8,467 nt of DNA from Oscillospiraceae bacterium (GCA_016302005.1 JAEDOK010000074.1:1-8467); one strand, 5' to 3'; counted from the first letter of the stretch, positions 1 to 6,191 are shown. Numbers and translations are program-made. Notes: a model not told the origin generated them from the sequence alone.

Positions 1-60
1 GGCTGATAGCCGCCCCTACGAGAAATTTCGCAGTTCATGCCGTAGGGGCGGCTATCAGCC
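1..60. repeat. Perfect 20-bp inverted repeat with 20-nt spacer
   Basis: The first 20 bases (starting ggctgatagccgcccc) are the exact reverse complement of bases 41-60, with a 20-nt spacer at 21-40. There is no T-run on either side, so it does not look like an intrinsic terminator. Because the window starts at the first base of the arm, the repeat could be longer. It directly abuts a fragment of the dispersed repeat at 63-89, which suggests that it belongs to the same mosaic of intergenic repeat DNA. Confidence 0.85.
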
Positions 61-62
61 GC

Positions 63-89
63 CCGGTGCAGGAACTACCGGCTGCGTAC
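63..89 (-). repeat. Dispersed repeat core, copy 1 (inverted orientation)
   Basis: Read on the - strand, this is the core GTACGCAGCCGGTAG followed by TTCCTGCACCGG. It differs by one base from the copies at 2311-2337 and 2577-2603. Upstream on the same strand, a weak match to the 'cagacggtac' part of the larger unit is present (about 102-113). The left half of the unit is degenerate here. Confidence 0.85.
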
Positions 90-130
90 CAAGGCTCTCC
101 TTCGTACCGTCTGTCAAATCAGGTATTTCA

Positions 131-191
131 AAATTCAAAATCCGTGCGGAGCACACCACAGTCCTTCACCATTCACCCTTAGCCCTTAGCC
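131..191 (-). repeat. Repeat module B, left copy
   Basis: The reverse complement reads gctaagggctaagggtgaatg, then gactgtggtg, a cttcgcgcgg-like block and ttttgaatttt. The same series occurs in direct orientation at 2189-2251. The left copy has a 6-nt insertion near the 'gtgaat' block. No coding potential is seen here. Confidence 0.75.
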
Positions 192-297
192 AAAACAGGC
201 TGCCTACAGGCGCGTCAGGGATGCCGCGCGCTACAACTTCCCACAGACCGCCACCTATTCACGATTCACTATTCGCTGTTCCCTGTTCTAATGATAA
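192..297. other. Non-coding stretch with degenerate attcact repeats
   Basis: No gene is visible between the repeat fragments and the terminator at 298. Bases 257-287 are a run of degenerate heptamer-like units (attcacg, attcact, attcgct). Similar strings (ttcaccattcaccc) lie at about 165-178. This looks like low-complexity intergenic DNA; I see no promoter or RNA gene in it. Confidence 0.5.
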
Positions 298-349
298 ACC
301 GATCCGCATGTCGAAAACTCTCGGCATGTGGATCGGTCTTTGCTTTTTT
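298..349 (+). terminator. Intrinsic terminator hairpin upstream of the M42 gene
   Basis: Bases 298-314 (accgatccgcatgtcga) pair with 321-337 (tcggcatgtggatcggt) over 17 positions, including two G-U pairs, around a 6-nt loop. A T-rich tract (ctttgctttttt) follows at 338-349. No gene precedes it in the window, so it either ends a transcript entering from the left or insulates the promoter behind it. Confidence 0.8.
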
Positions 350-367
350 CTCTGATTATGGTATAAT
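340..367 (+). promoter_or_regulatory. Sigma-A promoter with extended -10 for the M42-DUF218 pair
   Basis: A perfect -10 box TATAAT (362-367) is preceded by TG at 359-360, giving an extended -10. A -35-like TTGCTT lies at 340-345 with a 16-bp spacer. The -35 falls inside the T-tract of the preceding terminator. Transcription would start near 374, leaving a leader of only about 25 nt before the start codon at 398. Confidence 0.8.
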
Positions 368-382
368 GGAGAAAAAATCATC

Positions 383-388
383 GGAGGG
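383..388 (+). promoter_or_regulatory. Ribosome binding site deciding the M42 start
   Basis: GGAGGG sits 9 nt before ATG 398 but directly touches the in-frame ATG at 389. The spacing therefore supports 398 as the initiation codon and rules out 389. Confidence 0.8.
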
Positions 389-397
389 ATGACAATT

Positions 398-1429
398 ATG
401 GAGAATTATGTTAACTTCGCGGTGGAAAAAGCGGTCGAGCTGCTGGGCATCGACAGTCCGACGGGCTACACCGGCGCGGCAGAGGACTTTGTATTGCGGG
501 AATTTGCGGCGTTGGGCTTCCCTGCAAAACGGACAGTCAAGGGCGGCATTCTGATCGACCTGGGCGGCGCGGACGAAAAGGATGCCCTTCTTTTGGAGGC
601 GCATGCGGACACCCTTGGCGGCATGGTCGCGGAGATCAAGGGCAACGGCAGACTGCGCATTGTCAATGTCGGCGGCATGAGCGCCAACAACGCCGAGGCG
701 GAGAATTGCCGCGTGGTGACGAAGTTCAACGGCATCTATGAGGGCACCCTACAGCTCATTAACGCGTCGATTCATGTCAACGGCGACTATTCGTCCACGC
801 AGCGCAAGTGGGACACGGTGGAGGTCGTTTTGGACGAGTGCGTGGAAAGCGCGGAGGATGTGAAAAAGCTCGGCATCTCGGTGGGCGATTTCGTCTGCTT
901 TGAGCCCCGCACCCGCGTGACAAAGTCGGGCTACATCAAGAGCCGCTTTTTGGACGACAAGCTGTCCGTCGGCATTTTGCTGGGCTTTGCGAAGTTCCTG
1001 CACGACGAGAATTTGACCCCTGCCCGCCGCGTCTATGCGCACATTACGGTCTATGAGGAGGTCGGGCACGGCGGCGCGGCGTCCGTCCCGGCGGGTGTGA
1101 CCGAGGCGATCTCCGTGGACATGGGCTGCGTCGGCGACGGGCTGCAATGCACCGAACGGCAGGTCTCCATCTGCGCGAAGGACTCGGGCGGTCCCTATTC
1201 CTACGAGGTCGTGCGCAAGCTGATCGCCGCCGCGCAGAAGGAAAACGCGGACTACGCCGTGGACATCTATCCCCACTACGGCTCGGACGTGGAGGCAACC
1301 CTGAGCGCCGGACACGATCTGCGCCACGGGCTGATCGGCGCGGGTGTCTACGCCTCCCACGGCTATGAGCGCAGCCACAAGGACGGCGTATTAAATACGC
1401 TGCGTGTGCTGAAGGGCTACCTGTTCTGA
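398..1429 (+). CDS. M42-family metallo-aminopeptidase
   Basis: This 343-aa protein is a predicted cytosolic, di-metal aminopeptidase of the M42 family (glutamyl/deblocking aminopeptidase, often misnamed endoglucanase). Members trim N-terminal residues from peptides, usually as large tetrahedral oligomers. Visible motifs follow the family order: HAD (H69, D71), FLDDKLS (D186/D187), EEVGHGG (E220 as likely general base, E221 as ligand), VDMG (D241), YPHYGSD (291-297) and SHGYERSH (H321 as likely ligand). All expected metal and catalytic residues appear intact, and the length is normal (about 340-360 aa). There is no signal peptide. The start at 398 is chosen from the GGAGGG spacing. The stop codon overlaps the start of the DUF218 gene by one base, so the two are co-translated from the promoter at 340-367. 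Substrate preference cannot be read from sequence. Confidence 0.93.
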   Translation: MENYVNFAVEKAVELLGIDSPTGYTGAAEDFVLREFAALGFPAKRTVKGGILIDLGGADEKDALLLEAHADTLGGMVAEIKGNGRLRIVNVGGMSANNAEAENCRVVTKFNGIYEGTLQLINASIHVNGDYSSTQRKWDTVEVVLDECVESAEDVKKLGISVGDFVCFEPRTRVTKSGYIKSRFLDDKLSVGILLGFAKFLHDENLTPARRVYAHITVYEEVGHGGAASVPAGVTEAISVDMGCVGDGLQCTERQVSICAKDSGGPYSYEVVRKLIAAAQKENADYAVDIYPHYGSDVEATLSAGHDLRHGLIGAGVYASHGYERSHKDGVLNTLRVLKGYLF

Positions 1430-2181
1430 TGCGTGGGCGTTATTGGCTGCTTGCCGCTTTGGGGCTGTTCGCGCTGGGCGTGGTCGTATGGCTGACGATC
1501 TACGGCTTTCAGTTCGCAGGATTGCTGCTGTGCGCGGCGGGTGCGGTATGCGCGGTGTTCGGCGTGCTTGACCTACTGCAAAAACGCTTTTCGAAGACGG
1601 CAAAATGGTTTCGGCGCGTGTTCGCGGGGCTGCTGGCGGTTTTTCTGCTGCTCACCGTCGTAACAGGCATATGGCTCGGCGTTTCGATGGGCGGCGCGGA
1701 TGACCCTGCGGTGGAATTTGTCGTCGTCCTCGGTGCAGGCGTGAACGGCACCGTACCGAGTCAGGCGCTGCGGGAACGCCTGGAGGCGGCGCAGCGGTAT
1801 ATGGTGGAATACCCCGACGCGATTTTGATCCTCTCCGGCGGTCAGGGCGACAATGAAAACCTCACCGAGGCGGAATGCATGTACCGCTGGCTCACGGAGC
1901 GCGGCGCCGACCCCGCACGGCTGCGCAGAGAGGAAAACGCCACAAATACGGAGGAGAATATCGCCTTCTCCCTCGATCTGATCGAGGCGGAATTCGGCGT
2001 GCGTCCGGAGAAGCTGGGCGTGATCTCAGCGGAGTATCATCTTCTGCGTGCAAGTCTACTGGCAAAAGACGCGGGCGTGGAGACGGTCTGCTACCCATCC
2101 CATACGAAAAACCGAGCGTTCTTCTGCCTCATGTTCGTGCGGGAGATCTTTGGGGTTTGGTATGCGCTGGTTTTGGGATAA
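1429..2181 (+). CDS. Membrane-anchored DUF218 (YdcF/SanA-like) protein
   Basis: This 250-aa protein has three predicted N-terminal membrane helices (about 5-24, 29-48 and 64-87) followed by a DUF218 domain (about 96-250). Family motifs are clear: VVVLGAG (98-104), a SQALRERLEAA helix, LSGGQG (135-140), TEAE (146-149), RREENATNTEEN (166-177) and SAEYHLLRA (200-208). DUF218 proteins such as E. coli YdcF, SanA and ElyC are linked to envelope integrity. YdcF binds S-adenosylmethionine in vitro, but no general reaction is established. The ATG shares its A with the TGA of the M42 gene (TGATG), which implies translational coupling; no separate promoter is seen. Which side of the membrane the domain faces is not settled by sequence alone. 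The family call is firm and the function unknown. Confidence 0.9.
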   Translation: MRGRYWLLAALGLFALGVVVWLTIYGFQFAGLLLCAAGAVCAVFGVLDLLQKRFSKTAKWFRRVFAGLLAVFLLLTVVTGIWLGVSMGGADDPAVEFVVVLGAGVNGTVPSQALRERLEAAQRYMVEYPDAILILSGGQGDNENLTEAECMYRWLTERGADPARLRREENATNTEENIAFSLDLIEAEFGVRPEKLGVISAEYHLLRASLLAKDAGVETVCYPSHTKNRAFFCLMFVREIFGVWYALVLG

Positions 2182-2188
2182 ACTTTAT

Positions 2189-2251
2189 GGACTAAGGGCT
2201 AAGGACTAAGGGTGAATGACTGTGGTGCGCTTCGCGCGGATCTTGATTTTT
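2189..2251 (+). repeat. Repeat module B, right copy
   Basis: The series ggactaagggctaaggacta, agggtgaatg, actgtggtgcgc, ttcgcgcgga, tcttgattttt matches the reverse complement of 131-191 with a 6-nt deletion and a few substitutions. The 'ctaagg' unit is itself repeated within it. It begins 8 nt after the DUF218 stop codon, so the element reaches right up to the gene. Confidence 0.75.
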
Positions 2252-2271
2252 AGGCCGCGGACGCGTCCCCG

Positions 2272-2337
2272 ACGACCGCAAAGCGGAAGACAGTACGGGC
2301 GAACAAATCTGTACGCAGTCGGTAGTTCCTGCACCGG
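2272..2337 (+). repeat. Dispersed repeat, copy 2 (right part)
   Basis: Contains the 'ccgcaaagcggaagacagta' segment, 'gggcgaacaaatct' and the GTACGCAGTCGGTAG core at 2311-2325, ending CTGCACCGG at 2337. It matches the right two-thirds of the full unit at 4741-4859. The first hairpin of the unit is not clearly kept. Confidence 0.8.
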
Positions 2338-2382
2338 CGCACCGAGTCGTCGCGCCCTACGGCGGGGGTGCGGTCAAAGTTC

Positions 2383-2526
2383 GTAGGGCACGCACCCGCA
2401 AGGGGTATGCCGCATCCGTAACGCTCCTTCGTCGCGAACGGCTGCGCTAACGACCTCGGCGTGCCGTCCGCGCAGTGGCAGACGGTAGGGGCAAACAGGT
2501 TTGTACGCAGACGGTAGTTCCTGCAC
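2383..2526 (+). repeat. Dispersed repeat, copy 3, with internal insertion
   Basis: It starts with cgtagggcacgc as in the full copy at 4741. It is then interrupted by about 60 nt of unrelated sequence and resumes at about 2458 with ggcgtgccgtccgcgcagtg, gcagacggtaggggcaaaca, and the core GTACGCAGACGGTAG (2503-2517). It ends at CTGCAC (2526). The insertion sits in the loop region of the first hairpin of the unit. Confidence 0.7.
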
Positions 2527-2530
2527 GAGA

Positions 2531-2557
2531 TTGCCACGGGCGCAAGCGCCCTCGCAA
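2531..2557. repeat. Small palindromic intergenic repeat
   Basis: The sequence ttgccacgggcgcaagcgcc ctcgcaa forms an inverted repeat: GGGCGC and GCGCCC around an AA loop, with outer TTGC and GCAA pairs. The layout (ATTGCCAC ... CTCGCAATGACA) resembles short palindromic repeats common in intergenic regions of many bacteria. It sits between two copies of the larger dispersed repeat. Confidence 0.6.
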
Positions 2558-2576
2558 TGACATGGGAGGGGAGTTT

Positions 2577-2630
2577 GTACGCAGTCGGTAGTTCCTGCAC
2601 CGGCTTAGGACATGTCCCCGCCCTACTGGG
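2577..2630 (+). repeat. Dispersed repeat, copy 4 (right half)
   Basis: Contains the core GTACGCAGTCGGTAG (2577-2591), CTGCACCGG, the palindrome ggacatgtcc (2608-2617) and a cgccctactggg tail. It shares this right half with the copy at 4741-4859, including the palindrome. It ends only a few bases before the terminator at 2638. Confidence 0.8.
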
Positions 2631-2637
2631 TTTTTGC

Positions 2638-2682
2638 AAAAAGCAGAGCCGGATTTTTCGGCTCTGCTTTTTCTTTATTTTT
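2638..2682. terminator. Bidirectional intrinsic terminator between the DUF218 gene and uvrB
   Basis: Bases 2638-2651 (aaaaagcagagccg) pair perfectly with 2659-2672 over 14 bp around a 7-nt loop. On the + strand a T-rich tract (2668-2682) follows. On the - strand the A-rich arm gives a T-run at 2638-2642 downstream of the uvrB stop. The hairpin touches the uvrB 3' end (stop at 2675-2677), so it most likely ends uvrB and also catches + strand transcripts from the M42-DUF218 pair. Confidence 0.85.
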
Positions 2683-4636
2683 CGCCGCGCAGCTCGATGA
2701 TGCGGTCGCGGAGGACGGCGGCGTATTCGTATTCCATCATCTTGGCGGCGGCGCGCATTTCCTTTTCCAAACGCGCGATCTCGCGCTCCCGCTCAACCTT
2801 GGTCATCTTTACGCCGTCCTTGCGTGTTGCCTCCGCTTCGGACTGCGTGATCTCGATCAGCTCACGGACATCCTTCACAATCGTCTTCGGCACGATGCCG
2901 TGCGCCTTGTTATACGCGTCCTGAATGGTACGGCGGCGCTGTGTTTCGTCGATGGCGGCGCGCATGGCGGCGGTGATCTTATCGGCGTACATGATGACTC
3001 TGCCCTCCGCGTTGCGCGCGGCTCTGCCGATGGTCTGGATCAGGCTCGTCTCGCTGCGCAGGAAGCCCTCCTTATCCGCGTCCAAGATCGCCACGAGCGA
3101 CACCTCGGGCAGATCCAAGCCCTCGCGCAGGAGGTTGATACCCACCAGCACATCGAATTTCGCCATGCGCAGGTCACGCAAAATTTCCATGCGCTCCAGC
3201 GCCGCGATATCCGAGTGCATATAGCGCACGCGTATGCCCGCCTGCTGCAAATAGTTCGTCAGATCCTCCGCCATGCGCTTGGTCAGCGTGGTGACAAGGA
3301 CGCGCTCCTTCTTTTCGACCACGCGGTTGCACTCGCCGATGAGGTCGTCGATCTGTCCCTCAATGGGGCGGACGAAAATCTCCGGGTCGAGCAGACCCGT
3401 CGGTCGGATGACCTGCTCGGCGATCTGTCCCGCGCGGCTGCGCTCAAATTCGGCGGGTGTTGCGGAGACATAGACCGCCTGGTTGATCTTGGTCTGAAAT
3501 TCATCAAAGGTCAGCGGGCGGTTATCAAAGGCGCTGGGCAGGCGGAAGCCGTAATCGACGAGGCTCTCCTTGCGGCTGCGGTCGCCGGCGTACATCGCCC
3601 GCACCTGCGGCAGGGTGACATGACTCTCGTCTACAAAGAGCAGGAAGTCTTCGGGGAAATAGTCCAGCAGGGTCATCGGCGGCGTGCCCGGCGCTCTGCC
3701 GGAGATCACGCGGGAATAGTTCTCGATCCCGCTGCAAAAGCCGATTTCTTGCAGCATTTCAATGTCATACATCGTCCGCTGGCGGATGCGCTGCGCCTCC
3801 AAGAGCTTGTCGTTCTCCTTGAACCACGCTTCGCGCTCCTCCATCTCCCGCTCGATCTCCACAATGGCGCGGTTCAGCTTCTCCTTCGATGCGACATAGT
3901 GCGAGGCGGGATAGATAGCGACATGGTTGACCACGCGCTCCGGAATGCCGGTGACTGCGTTGATCTCGGAGATGCGGTCGATCTCGTCTCCGAAGAATTC
4001 CACGCGGATGGCGCGTCCCGACCAATAGACGGGATATATTTCCACCGTATCGCCGCGCACGCGGAAGGTATTGCGGGAGAAGTCGATGTCGTTGCGCTCA
4101 TAGCGGATCTCGACGAGCTTTTTCATCAGCTCCTCACGGTTTTTCTCCATGCCCGTGCGGAGGGAGATGACCATGTTTTTATAGTCAATCGGGTCGCCCA
4201 AGCCGTAGATGCAGGAGACGGAGGCAACGACGATCACATCGCGGCGCTCGAACAGGGAGCTGGTGGCGCTGTGGCGCAGGCGCTCGATCTCGTCATTGAC
4301 CGCAGAGTCCTTTTCAATATAGGTGTCCGTGTGGGCGATATACGCCTCGGGCTGGTAGTAATCGTAGTATGATATGAAGTATTCCACCGCGTTTTCGGGA
4401 AAGAATTCCCGGAATTCGCTGCAAAGCTGGGCGGCGAGGGTCTTATTATGGGCTAAGACGAGGGTCGGACGGTTGATTTTTTCAATGACGGACGCCATGG
4501 TGAAGGTTTTGCCCGAACCGGTGACGCCGAGCAAGACCTGCTCCCGCAGACCGTTTTTGATGCCCTCGGTCAGCGCTTCGATCGCCTCCGGCTGGTCGCC
4601 GGTGGCGGAGTAGGGCGCATGAAGCTTGAAATCCAT
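2675..4636 (-). CDS. uvrB: Excinuclease ABC subunit UvrB
   Basis: This 653-aa protein is the damage-verifying, helicase-like subunit of UvrABC nucleotide excision repair. It is loaded by UvrA, clamps one DNA strand with its beta-hairpin, and recruits UvrC for incision. Visible landmarks: Walker A GVTGSGKT (37-44); the beta-hairpin region with [11 protein letters not shown] (90-100); the DESH box (336-339); SATPAEFE (391-398); the second helicase lobe with [10 protein letters not shown] (446-455), [13 protein letters not shown] (499-511) and QTIGRAARN (534-542); and a C-terminal UVR motif (about 615-650) that contacts UvrC. Length is typical and all motifs are intact. The start is ATG at 4636, preceded by GGAGG 5 nt upstream; the frame stays open to 4795, but that extension is repeat-derived sequence. 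No uvrA or uvrC lies in the window. A clear sigma-A promoter was not found upstream. Confidence 0.97.
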   Translation of the reverse strand: MDFKLHAPYSATGDQPEAIEALTEGIKNGLREQVLLGVTGSGKTFTMASVIEKINRPTLVLAHNKTLAAQLCSEFREFFPENAVEYFISYYDYYQPEAYIAHTDTYIEKDSAVNDEIERLRHSATSSLFERRDVIVVASVSCIYGLGDPIDYKNMVISLRTGMEKNREELMKKLVEIRYERNDIDFSRNTFRVRGDTVEIYPVYWSGRAIRVEFFGDEIDRISEINAVTGIPERVVNHVAIYPASHYVASKEKLNRAIVEIEREMEEREAWFKENDKLLEAQRIRQRTMYDIEMLQEIGFCSGIENYSRVISGRAPGTPPMTLLDYFPEDFLLFVDESHVTLPQVRAMYAGDRSRKESLVDYGFRLPSAFDNRPLTFDEFQTKINQAVYVSATPAEFERSRAGQIAEQVIRPTGLLDPEIFVRPIEGQIDDLIGECNRVVEKKERVLVTTLTKRMAEDLTNYLQQAGIRVRYMHSDIAALERMEILRDLRMAKFDVLVGINLLREGLDLPEVSLVAILDADKEGFLRSETSLIQTIGRAARNAEGRVIMYADKITAAMRAAIDETQRRRTIQDAYNKAHGIVPKTIVKDVRELIEITQSEAEATRKDGVKMTKVEREREIARLEKEMRAAAKMMEYEYAAVLRDRIIELRGEK

Positions 4637-4885
4637 AGTTGCCTCCGTGGGAGTGGGATGTGGTTGTATTAGTAAGTGATATTGCTGTGCAGCGATATTT
4701 GCTTTGCAAGCCGGGCGGCGGCAAGGGTGCAGCCTGCGGTCGTAGGGCACGCCGACGTGGCGTGCCGTCCGCGAAGCGGCAGACAGGACAGGCAAACAAA
4801 TTTACACGCAGTCGATAGTTCCTGCACACGGCAGGGACATGTCCCACGCCCCACAGGGAGTTTCATGGCAATAACAGGGTGGGGG
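4637..4885. other. Intergenic region between uvrB and the zinc-ribbon protein gene
   Basis: About 250 bases holding the uvrB ribosome binding site (GGAGG, about 4642-4646 on the - strand), an AT-richer stretch (about 4660-4700) where the uvrB promoter should lie, and the full dispersed repeat copy at 4741-4859. I could not assign -35/-10 boxes with confidence; the TTGCAA on the - strand near 4705-4710 has poor spacing to any -10. No separate terminator for the zinc-ribbon gene is evident, so its transcript may run into the repeat. Confidence 0.5.
4741..4859 (+). repeat. Dispersed structured repeat, copy 5 (fullest copy)
   Basis: The unit has modules in order: hairpin 1 (ggcacgcc 4746-4753 with ggcgtgcc 4759-4766, 5-nt loop); hairpin 2 (ccgc 4769-4772 with gcgg 4776-4779, GAA loop); a linker with ggcaaacaaattt; a core ACACGCAGTCGATAG (4804-4818) plus TTCCTGCAC; and a 12-bp palindrome gggacatgtccc (4834-4845) with a GC-rich tail. 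Parts of it recur at 63-89, 2272-2337, 2383-2526 and 2577-2630. It encodes no transposase and no credible protein, so it is a non-autonomous or structural repeat. Confidence 0.8.
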
Positions 4886-5737
4886 TCATTCCTGCCCGTA
4901 GAATAGGAAGATATCATAGTATGTGCTGCCTTCAAAGGTTCTTGTACGCAGCTCGTAGATCAAATATTGTTGGGGCATATCGTTCCAATCATTGATCTCC
5001 GGTTCGAGTCTTATCCGCATGACGCTCGCGGCGGTTCCCACATCGAGCTGCGCCGCTGCGGGGTCGTCAAGGTTCAATCGTTCGATATAGGAATCTCCCG
5101 CCGCGACGGGGTCTGACGGTGCGGTGTCCTCAAGGGAGGATAGGATTCCGCTTACACCATAATAGGTCGCAGCGTTGATACAGTCCGCCAAGCGCAAGCC
5201 GTCGGCAAGCGTATCCTCCGTTAGGTTCGTGACGGCGGCAAAAATCTCCACGCCTTCATCAATGTAATAGATGTTGAACGCAGCATCCTGCAGATACACG
5301 GGCGCGCTGTATACTTCCATCTGTTCGGTTCTATCGAGAAGATACAGACCGGAGGGTTCCCATAGAGCTTGTCCTGCCAAGCGCTCCGTCTCGAATATTG
5401 CGTCAAAACAAAAATCATTGTAGTTATTGATCGGGAAAAGATCCCTTTTCGCTGCGGATTCCGTCGTCGTAGCAGTCGATTCCCCGGCATCGCCGGTTGA
5501 TTCCGTCGTCGAGGCAGCGCTCTGCTCCTCCGTATCCCCATGTCGAGATCCGACGATCAAAGCGATAATCGCCGTCACCGTAAGCGCAACCGCAAGCAGC
5601 AGCACGAGCAACCATTTCCTGCGGTGTTGTTTCGCTCGCGGTGAAGCGATCGGTGTTTTTTCCTGCAAGGGCTTCATGCAATATAGGCAAAAGCGGGCAT
5701 TTTCCTGCAGCTCCGCGCCGCAATATGGGCATTTCAT
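4886..5737 (-). CDS. Zinc-ribbon, single-pass membrane protein of unknown function
   Basis: A 283-aa protein. The N-terminus is a short zinc ribbon of the CxxC-x10-CxxC type (C3, C6, C17, C20: MKCPYC ... FCLYC), expected to be cytoplasmic. A basic stretch (34-41) precedes one membrane helix (about 42-63), then a Ser/Thr/Glu-rich linker (about 66-95) and an outer domain of about 190 residues with no motif I recognise. By the positive-inside rule the C-terminal domain is extracytoplasmic. The gene lies 12 nt downstream of the 140-aa HTH-like gene and has its own GGGAG site, so the two form an operon. Zinc ribbon-TM-outer-domain proteins are common in Clostridia and are often assumed to be sensors or envelope proteins. 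No function can be assigned from sequence. Confidence 0.85.
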   Translation of the reverse strand: MKCPYCGAELQENARFCLYCMKPLQEKTPIASPRAKQHRRKWLLVLLLAVALTVTAIIALIVGSRHGDTEEQSAASTTESTGDAGESTATTTESAAKRDLFPINNYNDFCFDAIFETERLAGQALWEPSGLYLLDRTEQMEVYSAPVYLQDAAFNIYYIDEGVEIFAAVTNLTEDTLADGLRLADCINAATYYGVSGILSSLEDTAPSDPVAAGDSYIERLNLDDPAAAQLDVGTAASVMRIRLEPEINDWNDMPQQYLIYELRTRTFEGSTYYDIFLFYGQE

Positions 5738-5749
5738 CTTACTCTCCCT

Positions 5750-6172
5750 CTATCCAAGCGTTTCCATTCCGTAATCATACAACATATCATTGATCTCGGC
5801 GACCGTCAGTTTTTTACACACACCGAAGATCACAACGCAGTCAAACGGATTTTTTGCGTACAAGGGTGCATAGCCGGAGGATTTCAGAAGCGACTGCATC
5901 TCCTCCAAATCCAACTGCATCCCCACAGCAAGACTGAGCAGCTTTTTCCGCTCCGGTATGCGAAGTCCGGAGAAGATCTGGTAGCCGTATACCTCCGCCA
6001 ATTCCGCGCGGCGGATCGCGTCTGACTTTTTGATTCCATGCTTCTGCACCAACACGTTCAGATATTCAGATAGACTGCGCTTGGGCAGGTATTCCGCGTT
6101 TTCCTGATAGAATCTCCGGAAATCCGCACAATGCTGCAATTCCTCCAGCAAATGCGCCGTATCCTTTACCAC
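5750..6172 (-). CDS. Small HTH-like (XRE-related) regulatory protein
   Basis: A 140-aa protein whose central part (about 35-100: LSEYLNVLVQ ... KSDAIRRAELAEVYGYQIFSG ... KLLSLAVGMQLDLEE) has the helix pattern of a lambda-repressor-like fold, with 'SGLRIPER' in place of the usual recognition turn. The C-terminal part (CVVIFGVCKKLTVAEINDMLYDYGMETLG) is family-specific. I recognise the general type from Clostridia, where relatives often lie near Ser/Thr kinase or phosphatase genes, but none is seen here. The frame is open to 6325, but GTG at 6172 is chosen because AGAGGTGAT lies about 7 nt upstream and a promoter sits at 6192-6220. A longer product would start inside the upstream gene. It likely forms an operon with the zinc-ribbon gene 12 nt downstream. 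DNA binding is plausible but not shown. Confidence 0.8.
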   Translation of the reverse strand: MVKDTAHLLEELQHCADFRRFYQENAEYLPKRSLSEYLNVLVQKHGIKKSDAIRRAELAEVYGYQIFSGLRIPERKKLLSLAVGMQLDLEEMQSLLKSSGYAPLYAKNPFDCVVIFGVCKKLTVAEINDMLYDYGMETLG

Positions 6173-6191
6173 CGAGATCACCTCTTTTTCT

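Larger units (their letters stand above)
2182..2637. other. Intergenic repeat mosaic between the DUF218 gene and uvrB
   Basis: About 450 bases without a credible gene. It contains, in order: module B (2189-2251), a dispersed repeat copy (core 2311-2337), a copy interrupted by an insertion (2383-2526), a small palindromic repeat (2531-2557) and another copy (2577-2630). Open frames crossing it encode only low-complexity translations of the repeats. The region is GC-rich and hairpin-rich. Confidence 0.75.

Noticed and set aside
1..297. CRISPR array or tandem repeat system in the left intergenic region
   Set aside because: The repeats are irregular in spacing and orientation, no regular spacers exist, and no cas gene is in the window.
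749..1378. 209-codon open frame on the - strand inside the M42 gene
   Set aside because: Antisense to a well-supported M42 peptidase; the translation has no family motif and its start has no binding site I could see.
2250..2639. 129-codon open frame on the - strand in the intergenic region
   Set aside because: Its translation repeats a CRNYRLRTN-like phrase because it runs through several copies of the dispersed repeat. It is repeat DNA, not a protein.
2612..4372. Long open frame (586 codons) on the + strand opposite uvrB
   Set aside because: It is the antisense shadow of a GC-rich uvrB gene. uvrB has every motif of its family, while the antisense translation is Leu/His/Asp/Arg-rich with no recognisable domain.
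4660..4715. Candidate promoter for uvrB on the - strand
   Set aside because: TTGCAA and several AT-rich hexamers are present, but no pair has 16-18 bp spacing with a good -10. Not strong enough to list as a site.
4637..4795. N-terminal extension of UvrB by 53 codons
   Set aside because: The extension is read from repeat-derived sequence. The conserved UvrB N-terminus begins at MDFKLHAPY, with GGAGG 5 nt upstream.
4482..4935. Small open frames across the uvrB 5' end and upstream intergenic region
   Set aside because: They are translations of the repeat copy at 4741-4859 on both strands, giving the same NYRLR-type phrases. No binding site or family match.
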